This document shows positions 21,101 to 33,640 of a stretch of 64,000 bases of DNA, piece by piece. A model generated the notes under the pieces. It had not been told where the DNA came from. It worked only from the letters and a program-made list of their open reading frames with translations, and did no database searches. How positions within the stretch are numbered: position 1 is the first letter of the stretch; each line of letters opens with the position of its first letter. The DNA comes from Halicephalobus mephisto (Eukaryota > Nematoda > Chromadorea > Rhabditida > Panagrolaimidae), in assembly GCA_009193035.1 (NCBI GenBank), contig SWDT01000016.1, positions 248,001 to 312,000 on the forward strand, read 5' to 3'. The position numbers and the translations under genes were made by a program.

Positions 21101-24100
21101 CTCCTGGTTCAGATGCTCTTGTTCGAAGTCAAGAGTTGTTAGTTGCATTGGCACGGAAAACTGGGAATGGACAAATGGCTAATTATCATCTTCGTCAACT
21201 GGAAAAACTGTTGGATGATCAACGAAACAGGAAACCACCAACAAACAATTTCGTGAATGGATTGGTTTCAACTCCAAATCCTTTTGTCTATTCACCTCCA
21301 ATGCAAACTTTTGGAATTCCGGTCATGGGTCCTAATGGATTGACGTATATTCCTGTGGCTCCTACAGCGATTCAGATGACGCCGAATTTACCGACTCCGA
21401 ATTCGGATTTGGTTATTCAGTCAGCTAAAATCTCGAAATTGTTCCAGAAAAAACCAGATGACAGTTCTGCTTTCTTCGCTTTATCCAATGTTGTCTCCCA
21501 GGATGTGATGCTCTGTTCTCCGAGTATTTCTCCTGCTCCTGGAATGATGAGTAATGATGATGAATTCATCAAGAAAATTGCGAAGATTAAGAAAGTTTGC
21601 TTGAAACTTGGCAATTGGACGAAGGATTTCTCGAATACTAGTAACGGGATTTTCGAGATGAATAATTATCCTCGTAATATGTTCTGGGATATGGTCATGA
21701 AAAGGTTTAATTTGTTGAGTGGTTACTGTGGAGAAGTTCCGAAAGAAAAAACATTATCTGGAGCGCTTTATTGGTTGTCTACTGAAATTGGAAATAATCT
21801 TATTGGAAGGGAAATTGAGTATGCAAAAGCTCATAGAAAAATGGCAGAATGGGCTTTGGAACAACTTTATGAACCAGATGAAACGTTGGTGAAGTTGACA
21901 GAGTCAGAGTTGACAAGATTAGCAGAAATGGGACTTGATCCAAAACATTCAAAATTTAAAGAATTTAGAAAACTCTTGACAACTGCTGATAATTTGCAAG
22001 TTTTTAAGAAACAAGCTGCAATAATAATGAAAACTGGAGATTCGAGGTTTGGTTTTTTAGGAGTTTGGAAACTAATGATAATTATGTTTTTAGTATTTTT
22101 GATACTCTTTCATTTGTGAACTTCTTCAACATGCTGAAACAACGACAAACTGCTTTGTTTGATATCGCTCTTAGTGGATATCTGCAATTCCTTGCCCAAC
22201 TTGGGAAATTCAACATTGAAAGTTCTATTCATTCCGTTGCAGCAACGTTGCATGTTCTGCAGATGCTTGTGAGTCGTCCTGATCTCTTTGAGAAATCTAC
22301 AAATGGATATTGGCTTACTAATGTCAATGAAAGAATTTTCAAAGATATTATTCCGCAACTTTTTGCACGACTTAACCATCCAAACGTCAAGGTTAGGGAA
22401 GCAATTTGTCAGCTTTTGAAGAATATTGGACAGTCTTCTCCTCATGCTATATGTTTCCCGGCTATTGTTGGAGCGTACTTCTCTAGACCAATTCAAATGA
22501 CTACTGAAGCAGAAACAGAAGGTCATGGGGAAAACTATGATACTGATATGGATGAAGCTATGGGAATTACGAATGAGTTCAGACAAGACAGATCTCTTAT
22601 GTCTGCAGCTTGTTTGACTTTGGTCGGAAGTTTACAAGAGAAGTATCCGAAACTTGTTGAGGATGTGACTGCTTTTGTTAAAGAACTTCAGAGAATTAAT
22701 ATGCTCTATGAAGAGAAATGGGCTTTTGTGTTGAATAATTTGGATATTGAAATGACCAAGAGATTCAGACAAATTGAGACAGAAAATCAAGCGATTATGA
22801 CGGCTAAACATTTGACTGAGGAAGAGAAAATTAAAATGAATAAACAGAGAGCAGAACTTTTGACAGAAATTGTGAGTTTTAGTTAATATTGAGATTTTTA
22901 AATGGAATGGTTTTTAGATTCGGCAGATTTTGGAAGACTTGTACAACTCTACTTGTATTCCGTCTGAAATGCTCTCAGTTAATGAAGCTCAGTTCCAGCA
23001 GAATTTTGAAAGAGAAATCGCTGAAGCTTTTGTTCATTTTGAAGCTTACAGAATTACCGATCCGAAGTTTTCATGGGAATTGTTCAAGAAATTGGGAGCT
23101 ACATTGAATCAACGAGCGTCTAAGAAATCTTCTTTGTCGTTGTTGACGAGTGAAATGTCTCCATATTTGTCTTCAATGGAAAATACTGCTATCCCAATTC
23201 CAGGACAGGAGTTGAATGAAGGGAAGATTGTGACTATTGCTAAAATGAAGGAAAATGTGTCAGTGATGTTGACGAAAACAAGACCTAAGAAAATTACTTT
23301 TATTGGAAGTGATGGGAAAGAGTATGTATTTCTTTTCAAAGGTCAAGAAGATCTTCATCTTGATGAAAGAGTTATGCAATTACTTCATATTTGTAATCTC
23401 ATGCTCTCAAATAAGAAGTCAATTGAACCAAATGATGCTTGGCCAGCTTATTACAGTAGAAATTACTCAGTTACTCCTTTGGGGATTAGATCTGGATTGA
23501 TCCGATGGGTTGATGGAGCTACTCCGATGTTCCAGATTTACCGAAAATGGAAAACACGACAGATTGCGATGGAGAGGAAAGGAAATGATGGTGATGGAAA
23601 TCAGCCGGATCCAGAAAGACCAATGGATATGTTTGTTAAACAGCTTCAAAGTGTCTTTACTGCTAATGTGAGTCTTATTTGTTTGGAAAATTGTTGATTT
23701 TGTAATTTTAGAATGTTCCTAATGATGTTCGATTTGATAGAAAACGATGGCCTGTTTCTGTTCTTCGTCAAGTTTTGGAGAAATTAATCGAAGTTACTCC
23801 GAGAGACATTCTGTCGAAAGAACTTTGGATGATGGCTGGAAGTAGTGAGTCTTGGTGGAGAGTAACTCAGCGGTTTGCTCGTTCTACAGCTGTTGCATCA
23901 ATGGTTGGTTCTGTAATTGGCCTTGGAGATCGTCATATGGAGAATTTGTTGATTAATTTGTCGACAGGAGATGTTATTCACATTGATTACAATATTTGTT
24001 TCGACAAAGGTCGTCAATTGCGAGTACCAGAAACTGTTCCGTTCAGATTGACTGGAAATATTATTTATGCTTTGGGACCAACGCAGATTGAAGGAACTTT

Positions 24101-25204
24101 CAGACAATCATGTGAACATGTCATGTCTGTTCTTAGAAATGGAAAAGAGACATTGTTGGCAATGTTGGATGCGTTTGTGTACGATCCTTTGGTGGATTGG
24201 GCAATGCAAGATCAAGTCGTCTCAGCTGCGGTCAATGTTGGGACGATTTTGGCTGTATATGGAACAGAAGATAGAACAATGGCAGCGAAACAACTGACTT
24301 TATCATTGTTCCAGTTGAGACTGAAGGAATGCAATGTTCCGTGGCTTGATGCAGCGTGAGTTTAATTTTTTTTTGCAAGAAAATTTTGTTTTTTTTTAGG
24401 AAAACATTAGAAGAAGTTTTGAAAAAAGCAATTTATTTGCTCGCGAAATTTGTACCTGAGAATGACATCAAGATCAAGCCTAATCCTCAATTAATTGATA
24501 TGACGAAGAAACTTCATAAAGCAATGAAAGATCATTATGTGATTGCTTCCCGATTTCGGCCTTTGGTGAAGACACTAGCTCATTTTGACGATAGATTTGC
24601 CATGTACTCTCGTCGGTATAGTGAACTTTTGTCTGATCCACTTGCTAGAGGTTTTAAACTTCTCAACGAAGAAGATATAGACTTGCAGAAGTGCTCGGAA
24701 TATTTTAACTTTGCAGTTCAGCATATTGACGAGTAAGTTGTTTTTGTTTTTAGTCGTTAACTAATGACTCCACCTTCAGAGTTCATAATGGTCTGTTACA
24801 ATTAGAAAAGGTCACTGATTTGAGAATAACAGGAAATGGATTAACCACAGACTTGGAAAAGATGATCATTGGTGAAGAAGTCGTTAAATTGCCGCAAGAA
24901 GATGAAAATATGCATGCTAAATTGATCTCAAAGAGGATTCGACGAAGACTTGAAGGACGTGAACACTTACAGAACATGAGTGACTCGTCTACTCTCTCTG
25001 AAGTTGCAAAAATAGCTAAACGTCACACGATTGATGCTCCTATGTGTGCTGAAGGCCCTGAAATGACGCCAGCTCAGCAGGTGGGGAATTAATTTGGAAG
25101 TATTTGGATTTTTAATTGGTTTTTAGGTTGAAATGCTTATTTCTTGTGCCATGAATTCAAACAACCTAGCATTCATGTACGAAGGTTGGACAGCATGGGT
25201 TTGA
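18186..25204 (+). CDS. smg-1: SMG1, PI3K-like kinase of nonsense-mediated decay
   Basis: About a dozen exons with 43-55 nt introns give roughly 2,150-2,200 residues. Exons 1-3 (18186-18281, 18334-18397, from 18441) join MSLEQLRKSL...TQIK, ETLLSNDAANYF..., and REVERVISAVDRTLVGLDV. A long helical-repeat region and FAT domain follow (LLTFVDALEKLM, CQGWIARITPTMLQICYRAG). The kinase domain has LGDRHMENLLINLSTGDVIHIDYNICFDKG, with catalytic Asp/His/Asn and the metal-binding HIDYN. The FATC tail EMLISCAMNSNNLAFMYEGWTAWV ends at 25204. SMG1 phosphorylates UPF1 during nonsense-mediated decay. A Pro/Asn-rich insert near 21230-21420 interrupts the FAT region. The start follows CTTCTATCAG directly. Exon 1 is a diverged copy of rpn-12 exon 1. 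Confidence 0.93.
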
Positions 25205-25899
25205 ACATCATCTAGTAGTCTTTGAATCCCAGCGAAGGACCTAACCTTCATTATTTCCTGATGGAAATTCTCACGTTGTGCAGGCAATGTTGTCAAATCT
25301 GGCAGTTAAATAAGCCCAGAATTGGAGCTGTACACGTGCAATCTCAGAAGACACTGTTGCCATTATTCAACCTTTGAAGGCAGCAAGTCTATTCTGCTTC
25401 AAGTACCTGAAAAATTGATTTTGATTTTTTAAATTTTTTTGGTTTGCTATTTTTATGACATGAATACTGATATTTAAATTTTTCTTTTGAAAATGAATTT
25501 TGTGATATTTTCCAAGGACCATCTGAGGCCTTTATTATTTTGGTCAAAAGTGTACATTTCCCTTTTTTTCCTCATTTGCCATGGCTAAAGGAAAAGAACT
25601 GGCTTCGTTCCTCCCTCACTGTCCCGCCCCTTCATTGCCAAAGGCGAAGTTGATAGCCCATTAACTGGAGAGAAAAGCTAAAACAAGACTGAAATACTAT
25701 TCCTTCAAGATGTTCTTGGATTTTTTAGAAAATTTTTGAAATATGCCTCGAAGGCATGAGAACGGGAAAAGTCAATTTTTTTTGAAATGCTTTTTTGAAT
25801 TTGTTTTTCTCGAGTTTTTTTTTTGTTGAAATAAGTCGAGTGGAATTTTTATTTTTTTACATTTGGTTGAATTAATATTTTTAGTGGAAATTTATCGTC
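25205..25899. other. region between smg-1 and the acidic secreted protein gene
   Basis: 3' UTR of smg-1 followed by T-rich DNA. The acceptor ATATTTTTAG at 25873-25882 precedes the next ATG. No gene seen. Confidence 0.4.
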
Positions 25900-28800
25900 A
25901 TGTGGAAATTGAGAACTGTAGTATTTTTTTTGAGTTTTTTAACTCTGACGAAATCTGTTCCTGTTTTTGTAAGTTTTTAATTTGCTACAATTTAGGGTGT
26001 ATAGTACTATTTTCGGAGAAATAAAGTTTTCGTTTTTTGGCTTAAAAGTTTATTGTTTTAGTTGAACGAAATTGTACTCCCCACGGGCGATGATGACTTC
26101 CAGGGTGTCCTTGACGATTCTGATGATACCCTCGATCTCTCAAGTAAGTACTTTTAAGATTTAAAAAATAAAATAAATTCAAAAAAATAAAATAAAATAA
26201 AAAAATTAAACAATTTGTAAAAAATTAAAAAAATAAAATTAATTCAAAAAAATAAAATAAAATAAATTTAAAAAAATAAAACAATTTGTAAAAAATTTAA
26301 AAAAAATGAAATAAATTAAAAAACTAAAAGAAATTCAAAAAGAATTTTAAAAATATATTTTAAAAAATAAAATTAATTTAAAAAGTGAAAAATTTTAAAA
26401 TTAAATTTGAAAATTTGTAAAATTCGCATTTTGAGATGGATTTTTTAATTGTTTTTTTTTTCAACACGAAAATTAATTACAAAATACTGTAATTAAAGAA
26501 AAAAGTTAATTATCGAAATACTATGGATTAAAATTTTCCTCGTGGGACCACTTGTGGTTTTTTTTATTTTTCTTGTTCGAAAACGAAAATTGTATTTTTT
26601 TCTGAATTATTAAATTTTAAAATTTTCATCAATATTATAAAAACAAAAATTTTTATGAAATTGTCTCGACGGGGATTTTTAGAAATTTTAAAAAATGAAA
26701 CAACCTACGGAAAAATTTTGATTTTTTAAGATGATTATTTCGTAATCTTTTACAATTTTACAATCACTCAAAAAAATGAAAAACAACTTTTATAAAATTG
26801 TCTCCACGTGGATTTTTAAAAGTTTTTAAAAACTACAGTAAACTATGCAGTAATTTTAATTTTGTAATCTTATACAATTTTATAGTCACTTGTTGTTAAA
26901 AAAAATGAAAAATAACTTTTATAAAATTGTCTCCACGTGGATTTTTAGAAGTTTTTAAAAGCCTAAGCAGACTACAATTTTGTTTTTGCGTTATTTCGTA
27001 ATTAATTTTTTAGGGATATATTTATTGAAATAAATTTAGAAACTTCTGGATTAGGATATGTGAGATATAAAACCTTGCTACATGTCTTTGGAGGTTAATT
27101 ATTAAATGTAAAAATACCAATCTACATAAAAAAAATACAGTAATCAAATTACTGGTCAAAAGTAATTTTTTTATTATTTCGAAAATCTGAATGTCACGTG
27201 ATTTTCGTTATATGACATCTACAGTAATCAAATTATTAATCAAAAGTGAATTTTTTACTTGTATTCCGAAAATCTGAATGTCACGTGATTTTTGTTATAT
27301 GACATCTACAGTAATCAAATTACTGGTCAAAAGTAATTTTTTATTATTCTGAAAATCTGAATGTCACGTGATTTTCGTTATATGACATCTACAGTAATCG
27401 AATTATTAATCAAAAGTAAATTTTTTACTTTTATTCTGAAAATCTGAATCTCACGTGATTTTTGTTATGTGACATTATACTACCAGGTGTTCTTGAGACA
27501 GATTGAAGTAAGTAGAAAGGACCGTACTTTCCTTCCACAACACCTGGAGAAAAATGAATAATAATAACGATTTCAAAATCTGATTATAATTACATTCGGA
27601 AGTAGTATTAGTGGTTTTTGGTTCTATAACGACTACTTCAAAAATTACGACATCGCTTTAGTAAAAAAACATTATTTTTAGTTTTTTAAATTTTTATAAA
27701 AAATGGAATTTAATGAAAGATGATGAAATCTTCGAAAATGTTATTTAAATTTATGAAATCATTTGAAATTTAATGGAAATGCGAAACCAACATCTGAAAT
27801 TGAGAATTTTCGATGTTTTTAGACAATTTTGGAACCTCAGATTGGAACTATAATTTTTACGAAATTGCATTAAAGATTCTAGAATTTTATGGACGATTCT
27901 GAAGTCTTCTTGAATCTCAGAAATTCTGAAACTTTTATATTTTCTAGAATTTAGTAAATTTGAATTTTTTGAATTTTCATGGAAGTTTTTTGGATATTTT
28001 TTGAATGTTTCTGGAATTTTTTTGAATTTTACAGAAGCTTCTGAAAACTTCCGGAATTTCACGAAAGTTTCTGAAGTTTTTTGGATATTTTTATTGTTTT
28101 TCTAACTTGTCAGAATTCACTGCAAATGTCCAGAACCACTTTTGGAACTCCAGGTTTTTGGAAATTCCCAAGTTTCAGAAAATTCTTTTTGAAAATTGTA
28201 AAACAATTCTCATTTCTGTTTTCCGTATTAGTCCGGCTTTTTTAACGTTGATGGATGAGAACTAAAAGGCCAAAGGTTTTTTCAGAAATGTTTCTTTTGC
28301 TTCTAATGGTTTCGGAAAAGCAGTCGAAAAATTTCCTTTGGCGATTCCTGCAACAAGATAAAAAAAGTAGTTGAAAACTAATTATTCCTTAAGGCAACTA
28401 AGTTAAATAAATTAAAAAACCTAAGTGAATTAAAATTTGAGGTTTAGGGCTGAGTGATGAGGAACTTTGGGCACTCGAACGGGCATTGCAGAATAAAATT
28501 GAAGAGTATGAAGCTCAACAAGGATATGTGGAGGATTCCATCCCGATCGTGAGGGACAGAAGGGCCGGGGGAAGACACATCGAAGATCCTGCAGTTGATC
28601 TGGTGCCCATGATCGACGACGAAGAGACTTCTCCGATTCTCTTTCTGGAGGCTCCGATCGAAGAACAAGAAGAAAAACAAGTAAGTTTTCGTTCAAATAA
28701 AATTCAATAAATTTGTTCAATTTTACAAATGTCCAATTCATTATTTGCCAGCATGCAAGTGGAATTTCTATTAACTTTTTTAAACATTATCTTCTTGAGT

Positions 28801-30026
28801 AATTCATTGACTTCATAAGCACTTTCTGAGAAATTTCATTTATTCACTGTGGTTTCATTCTTGAACTTTATTTTTCACACTTTATGTATCATGATTAGAG
28901 CAGTAACTAACAGGAAAAATAGGATTCATTTATTGGACACTATCCATTTCCTTGAAATAGTGACTGAAAACTGAAATGAATTATTTTTTAAACACTATTC
29001 AATTTTTTTAAACTTTAGACACCTGAACTAGGATAGTGACTGCAAAATAAGTTTAGGTTCATTCACTGGACACTATCCATTTCCTTGAAATAATGTTTAA
29101 AAAATAATTCATTTGAATTTTCAGTCACTATTTAATTTTTTTAAACTTTAAACACCTGAACTAGGATAGTGACTGCAAAATAAGTTTAGGTTCATTTACT
29201 GGACACTATCTATTTTTCGTATATATTATCCCAAGAAAATAATTTATCCAATTCTCTAGTCACTGTCTAAAGTTCCTTTCAACTGCTAATATTGAAGATT
29301 GTTTGCTAAAGGATTTCCAGACAGTAAACATAATCAAATTTTTTTAAACATTTATTTTTCCGTATTTCATTACACAAAAATTTAATCATGTTTTATTGCG
29401 CTATTTTCTACAAAACACGTGCTTCGAATTAATTAATTCATTTTTAATTTTCTTCAAAAACTTTATTTTTAAAAATAAAATCGAAAATATTCAACTTTTG
29501 TCTCGACACGAATGACGGTTTTATTGTTTTTATTTTTCATATTTATAAAATAGAAAAAATGCAAATTTTATTTTCACAAGTATTTACTGAAAATTAATTT
29601 ATTTTGGATTTTTAAAAAAGTGTTCGTGTCGGGACTAAAATTAAAAAATTAGTCCAATTTTTGGAAGCCTTCAAAATTGGCCATTGTACGAAATGTCTGT
29701 TTTTGGGTATTAAATAAATACGACTTTCTCTTTCCCATTTCGGCTTGAAGACTAGTTGAGCGACTAAAATGGCTTCATTGACTCCATTGGATTAGAAATA
29801 GAACGTATGACTGGACTAGAACTCCATCAAAAGTTGACTTTATTAAATATTCATGAAAAATAATATTGTTAATTTTTAGTTTTTGCTGGTTCCTGAACCT
29901 GAAGATGGAGAAGATGCCAGACCAATTTTGCTTTCTGCTGCAGAACTCGACGAACTTGAGCTTAGAGAAAGAATTAACGAACTTGGAGACATCCTCAAAG
30001 AAAGGGCCTTGAGGGGAGTTATGTAA
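25900..30026 (+). CDS. unrecognised acidic secreted protein with very large introns
   Basis: Four exons fit in one frame: 25900-25968 (MWKLRTVVFFLSFLTLTKSVPVF, a clear signal peptide), 26062-26143 (LNEIVLPTGDDDFQGVLDDSDDTLDLS), 28448-28680 (LSDEELWALERALQNKIEEYEAQQGY..., ending in EEQEEKQ) and 29880-30026 (FLLVPEPEDGEDARPILLSAAELDELELRERINELGDILKERALRGVM). Total is about 176 residues. The protein is strongly acidic, with two amphipathic helices (LWALERALQNKIEEYE and LDELELRERINELGDILKE) and no cysteines to form disulfides. No family was recognised. The acceptor TATTTTTAG lies 18 nt before the ATG. Introns of 2.3 and 1.2 kb make up most of the gene, in contrast to the 45-nt introns around it. 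Confidence 0.72.
26160..26440. repeat. A-rich simple repeat in intron 2
   Basis: Runs of aaaataaaataaatt and variants over about 280 bp within the large intron 26144-28447. Low complexity only. Confidence 0.85.
26988..27100. repeat. dispersed repeat copy
   Basis: Aligns with 37655-37822: gcgttatttcgtaa against gcactatttcgtaa, then ttagaaacttctggattaggat against ttagaaacctgtggattaggat, then ataaaacc. The third member is at 11405-11567. Confidence 0.6.
27135..27480. repeat. four-unit ABAB tandem repeat with one TCACGTGA palindrome per unit
   Basis: Four units of 83-87 bp. Units 1 and 3 share ttactggtcaaaagtaa; units 2 and 4 share ttattaatcaaaagt(g/a)aa. The array is therefore a dimer of about 170 bp present twice. 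Each unit holds CACGTG inside TCACGTGA, at 27195, 27282, 27365 and 27452. Confidence 0.88.
27751..28180. repeat. degenerate gaattt/tctgga-rich tract
   Basis: Irregular repeats of ttctggaattttttgaa type. Similar wording occurs at about 36560-36700 and 38250-38300. A minus-strand frame across it is only a by-product of the repeats. Confidence 0.45.
28915..29225. repeat. 133-bp tandem repeat with an internally inverted segment
   Basis: The anchor GGACACTATC starts at 28935, 29068 and 29201, an exact 133-bp period. The 51-bp segments at 28952-29002 (unit 1) and 29085-29135 (unit 2) are reverse complements of each other apart from a few changes, while the flanking parts of the units stay in the same orientation. 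Confidence 0.85.
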
Positions 30027-31480
30027 TCCAAAAAGCAAAACCTAAACTCAAAAGTTGTCCTGTCTTGACACGAAAATATCAATCAAATTCCTTTCAAGAT
30101 CAAAATTATTTCTCGTCAGATCTTCTCTCAACTCGAAAACACCAAAATCTCATAGTTATCGACTCACTTTTGTCCTACCACGAAAATCACTCATTTTCGT
30201 GTCGAGACCAAACACCATTCGGATTTTATCAAAAAACCATTTTTCATCAACATAGTTACCGTACTACAAATAGTTTCCTGTCGGGATCACTTTTACAAAA
30301 TCCCTTTTCGTGTCGGGACCAAAGCATATTTCCACAAAAACCGGTTTTGTTTATTTTGTCCTAATCTACAGTATCCTATTAATTTTAATTTAAAAACTGC
30401 TGTTATTTTTTGTTGTTTGTTATCCATTGATCTCGATCAAGAATTTCGAAAATCACCTAGAATTTTCCCAAAATCTCATCGTGCCAGGAGGTATCTGAAT
30501 TAGATTTATTTTTTTAATTTCGAGAGTATGTATTTTTGAATAAATAAATTATACAATTTAAATTCAAAAATTCATGTTTGAAAAGTAAAAAATTCTGTTT
30601 TCGTTGTAAGATGGCAGTGTTATTTTTGTGGTTTTTATTCGTTTATACTGTAGTACTGGAACTACAGTAGAATACAAGATTATTTATTATATATTAAATC
30701 GGTGGTCGTGCAGAGTACCGTAAGAACAGAACATGGAGCAGCTGCCGAGGGCTGTACGACATTTGCTCCCTATTTTCCTCATTTTCGATTTGTATTGATT
30801 TCGAAATAAAAAATTTTTTCAATGTTGTTTAACGCGAAAAGTCCAAATTTTGACCATCAACTTTGATAAAACGATACAAATTATTCAAATTCGGTCTCAA
30901 TAGGAACGATATCTACACAGTTGTTGACATTTTAGAATATTTTTAAAATTATTTCTATATTTGTCAGGTTTCGCGCATCTTTTAATAAATATTTTAAAAA
31001 AGTGCAAAAAATTATTAGGAGTGAAAACAACGTTAGAAGAAATGGGTCTGCCATTCGTGTCAGGACCAAAGTTGAGGGAGTCAATTTTCTTGTTTAATTA
31101 CCGACCAGTAATTAGTGATTTAGGTAATCCTGAAATCCCCCCTTGTGAGCATTGCTGTTATATCTACGAAAAGCGATGTGATGATCACCGAAAAAAAGTG
31201 GGATCATGAAGGGTCAACGAGAGGAAGATAAAGAATGTAAATTTTCTTGCTGAATTCTGTTAATTCAAGTTGATTCTGGGGTTTTCTCAAAGCATCTACA
31301 AAAGCCAGTGTTTTCCCATCAGTTTCCACTTCTTGGTTTCTTTCACGTTCCAATTAGGGATTTTCTCACTTCACCTTTAATTCAATTATTTAAAAATTCA
31401 TATTTTTTGTTTACGAGTCTCAATAAGACTATACAAAATACTGATATATGAAATGGATGTATTTCAGCTAGAATTCTATA
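30027..31480. other. intergenic region, 30.0-31.5 kb
   Basis: No convincing gene. It holds several copies of a CGTGTCGAGACC-like motif (30199-30210, 30309-30320, 31056-31067) and a small inverted repeat around 30653. The end carries the acceptor GTATTTCAG before the next gene. Confidence 0.4.
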
Positions 31481-32217
31481 ATGACCCCTCTTTCTCGCGC
31501 CACTTCTGCCGCTGCTAGTGAAGCTAATCGACGTCTTCTGCGTATTCTGGAAATGGAACTGGGGAAAATTGCTGATCCTGCCAAGCGAGGTAATCCGTCG
31601 ATCGACTTCTGGAACCGTGTAGCTGATCAATGTCATGAAGAACGAGTAATGCGGCATTTCAATGGATTTGGATTGAAAAACCAAAAGTGGCCCCAGCTTT
31701 GTCGTCTTGTAGCTGTAAGTTTTACGAATTCATATATCGATTTTAATTAATTTCATTTAGCAAAGATTTGAGAAGGGAAAAAATCTCTCTGCAAAGGACA
31801 AATGGATCATTCAGATTCGGCAGCTTCAGGATCCGACGTTCTGCACGAGACCCCGGGACGAAGTCATTGTTCTTCCTTGTAGTGCAGTCCCCGATGCTGC
31901 TCCTGAGCTTTCCGATAACAACAATAACGATAACATATTAGAAATCCAAGATTTTCAACCCAACGACAATTACCAAGAACAAAAACTTGATGTCAACAGC
32001 CAAGTCCCCCTCCAGCAGGATTACGTTTCTCCACGTGAGTTTTTCATTCAAATGCTGGTTTGTAGTCTCCTTTTTAGCTCTACCGCCATTCATATTCCCA
32101 CCTTTCCTTGATCACAACAGTTCTCTGTATGACGATGCTTTGAGAGCTTTCACCCGTATGTGTGACCTAATCTCTGAAAAAACTACTCTCGAAATCCAAC
32201 AACTCCGTCAACGATAG
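31481..32217 (+). CDS. unrecognised nematode protein, MTPLSRATSAAAS type
   Basis: Three exons: 31481-31714, 31761-32034 and 32078-32217, with introns of 46 and 43 nt. About 215 residues. The N-terminal half is a compact helical region with conserved-looking aromatics (IDFWNRVADQCHEERVMRHF, KWPQLCRLVAQRFEKG, DKWIIQIRQLQDPTF). The rest is Asn/Gln/Pro-rich and ends in a short helix (LISEKTTLEIQQLRQR). The N-terminal layout recalls small DNA-binding adaptor domains, but no signature was found and no function is claimed. GTATTTCAG lies 13 nt before the ATG, and a gatatatgaa motif sits in the leader. Confidence 0.7.
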
Positions 32218-33640
32218 TGATAGTTTCATTTTTACTGAATTGTTTTGGTTATGTTATTGTTTAATTTTTTGATTTTAGGAAGGTTTTTATGATACTTTAT
32301 ATGGACGAAACAAAACAGAAACTACCGTCACTATTCGGTACTTGATCGATTACTATTATTTTGAGTTAGTTTCCGATTCATTTGGAGGATATTCTTCGAT
32401 TACCACTTTACTTTATTACTTTATCGAACCGTTTCCAAAGGAACAATTACAACATTTGGCTAGATCAAAACACAACAATTAACCTGTGCCTAATGTGTCA
32501 TTTTGCGGTTCACTTCTTCGATTATTAGATCCCTTAATGATTTTTGAAGAGAATTTAATAGATTTTGATATATGAAAACCTACATTTCGTTATTTTTTAA
32601 ATCAAATTTGCACTTACTTTATCCTTACCACCTTGTGTACGCATCAATTTTTTTATTTAGTTACTCTTGGTCTTATTCTCACGTATCAAATGCAAACCAT
32701 CGATGAAGCAAACAAAGGCACCCTACGATGGATCTCGAAACCACAATCAAGAACTGATTTTTCCCTTTGTCTTTCATTTATGTAACTGTTTTCGTTGTTT
32801 CGTTTCTCCGAATCCTCGGTCGATGGATAAGCTGCACATTGTAGGAAGCGTCAACAATCTCTCGAGTTATCGCACACAACTCAAGCCGAGTCCCGTGGTT
32901 CCAAGTGCTCCAATTCGTTTTTCTTGCTTGATCCGTTGAGATCTTCCAGTCAAGCTTTCTTCGAATATTGTGTTCGGTAGGGTCCTGAGTTTTGTTTCAT
33001 AAAATTAGTGTATTATAATCCAAAATAACTTTAATAATATCCATATATTTAACCAGTTCTCCTACAGTATCTATAGTTTGAAATATTCTAATATAACTTT
33101 TTAGAAAATTTTAAAATTATTATTTTTATTGGTTTGAGATTTCGTGTTCAAATATAGCGGTACTCAAATATCGAATTACTTTTACTTTTCGGAAGTGGAT
33201 TGAAGTGGCGAAGATGGATCTAAATGCGGACAAAAGAACAAAGAACACCGTGGATTGGATAAAATAGAGAAATTCGGAAAAATTTCAAAAATACAAAAAT
33301 CTTCTACTTCGTCAGCTGCATCCCGAGAAAGAAATTAATAATTTAAAATCAGGATGCCGCTGAAGACGAAATTGATTACTGTATTATTTTCGAAAAAGAT
33401 GTTTTTGTACGATTTCTATTTTTGCATAACTTTGACCAGAGATAAATGTACTGACCACCGCGGAACGTTGATCTGACCCTACGTCATTTACACCGCTAAT
33501 CCAATTTTTGCAAACAACCAGCTTTGGTTTCTTTTTTCCTCTTGCGCGACTTTTTGTAAACATATTCAGTCTGAGTTTTTTGAAATCTCGCGTTTGTGCT
33601 TTAAATTTTTTTAAATAAATATAAATTTAGACAAAAAATA
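32218..33640. other. intergenic region with a possible short ORF
   Basis: The first part is 3' UTR. At 32823-32939 a 38-codon frame (MDKLHIVGSVNNLSSYRTQ...) lies in more GC-rich DNA than its surroundings. It has no clear splice partner and may be a decayed exon. A hairpin lies at 33307-33372. The leader TAAATTTAG precedes the EF-hand gene. Confidence 0.3.
33307..33372. repeat. imperfect inverted repeat (hairpin)
   Basis: The left arm cttcgtcagctgcatcc (33308-33324) pairs with the right arm ggatgccgctgaagacgaa (33352-33370), with two extra bases and one mismatch. The spacer is about 27 nt and AT-rich. No RNA family was recognised. Confidence 0.5.

Noticed and set aside
27135..27480. Regularly spaced repeats considered as a CRISPR-like array
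   Set aside because: Units are contiguous with no unique spacers, and the genome is that of an animal.
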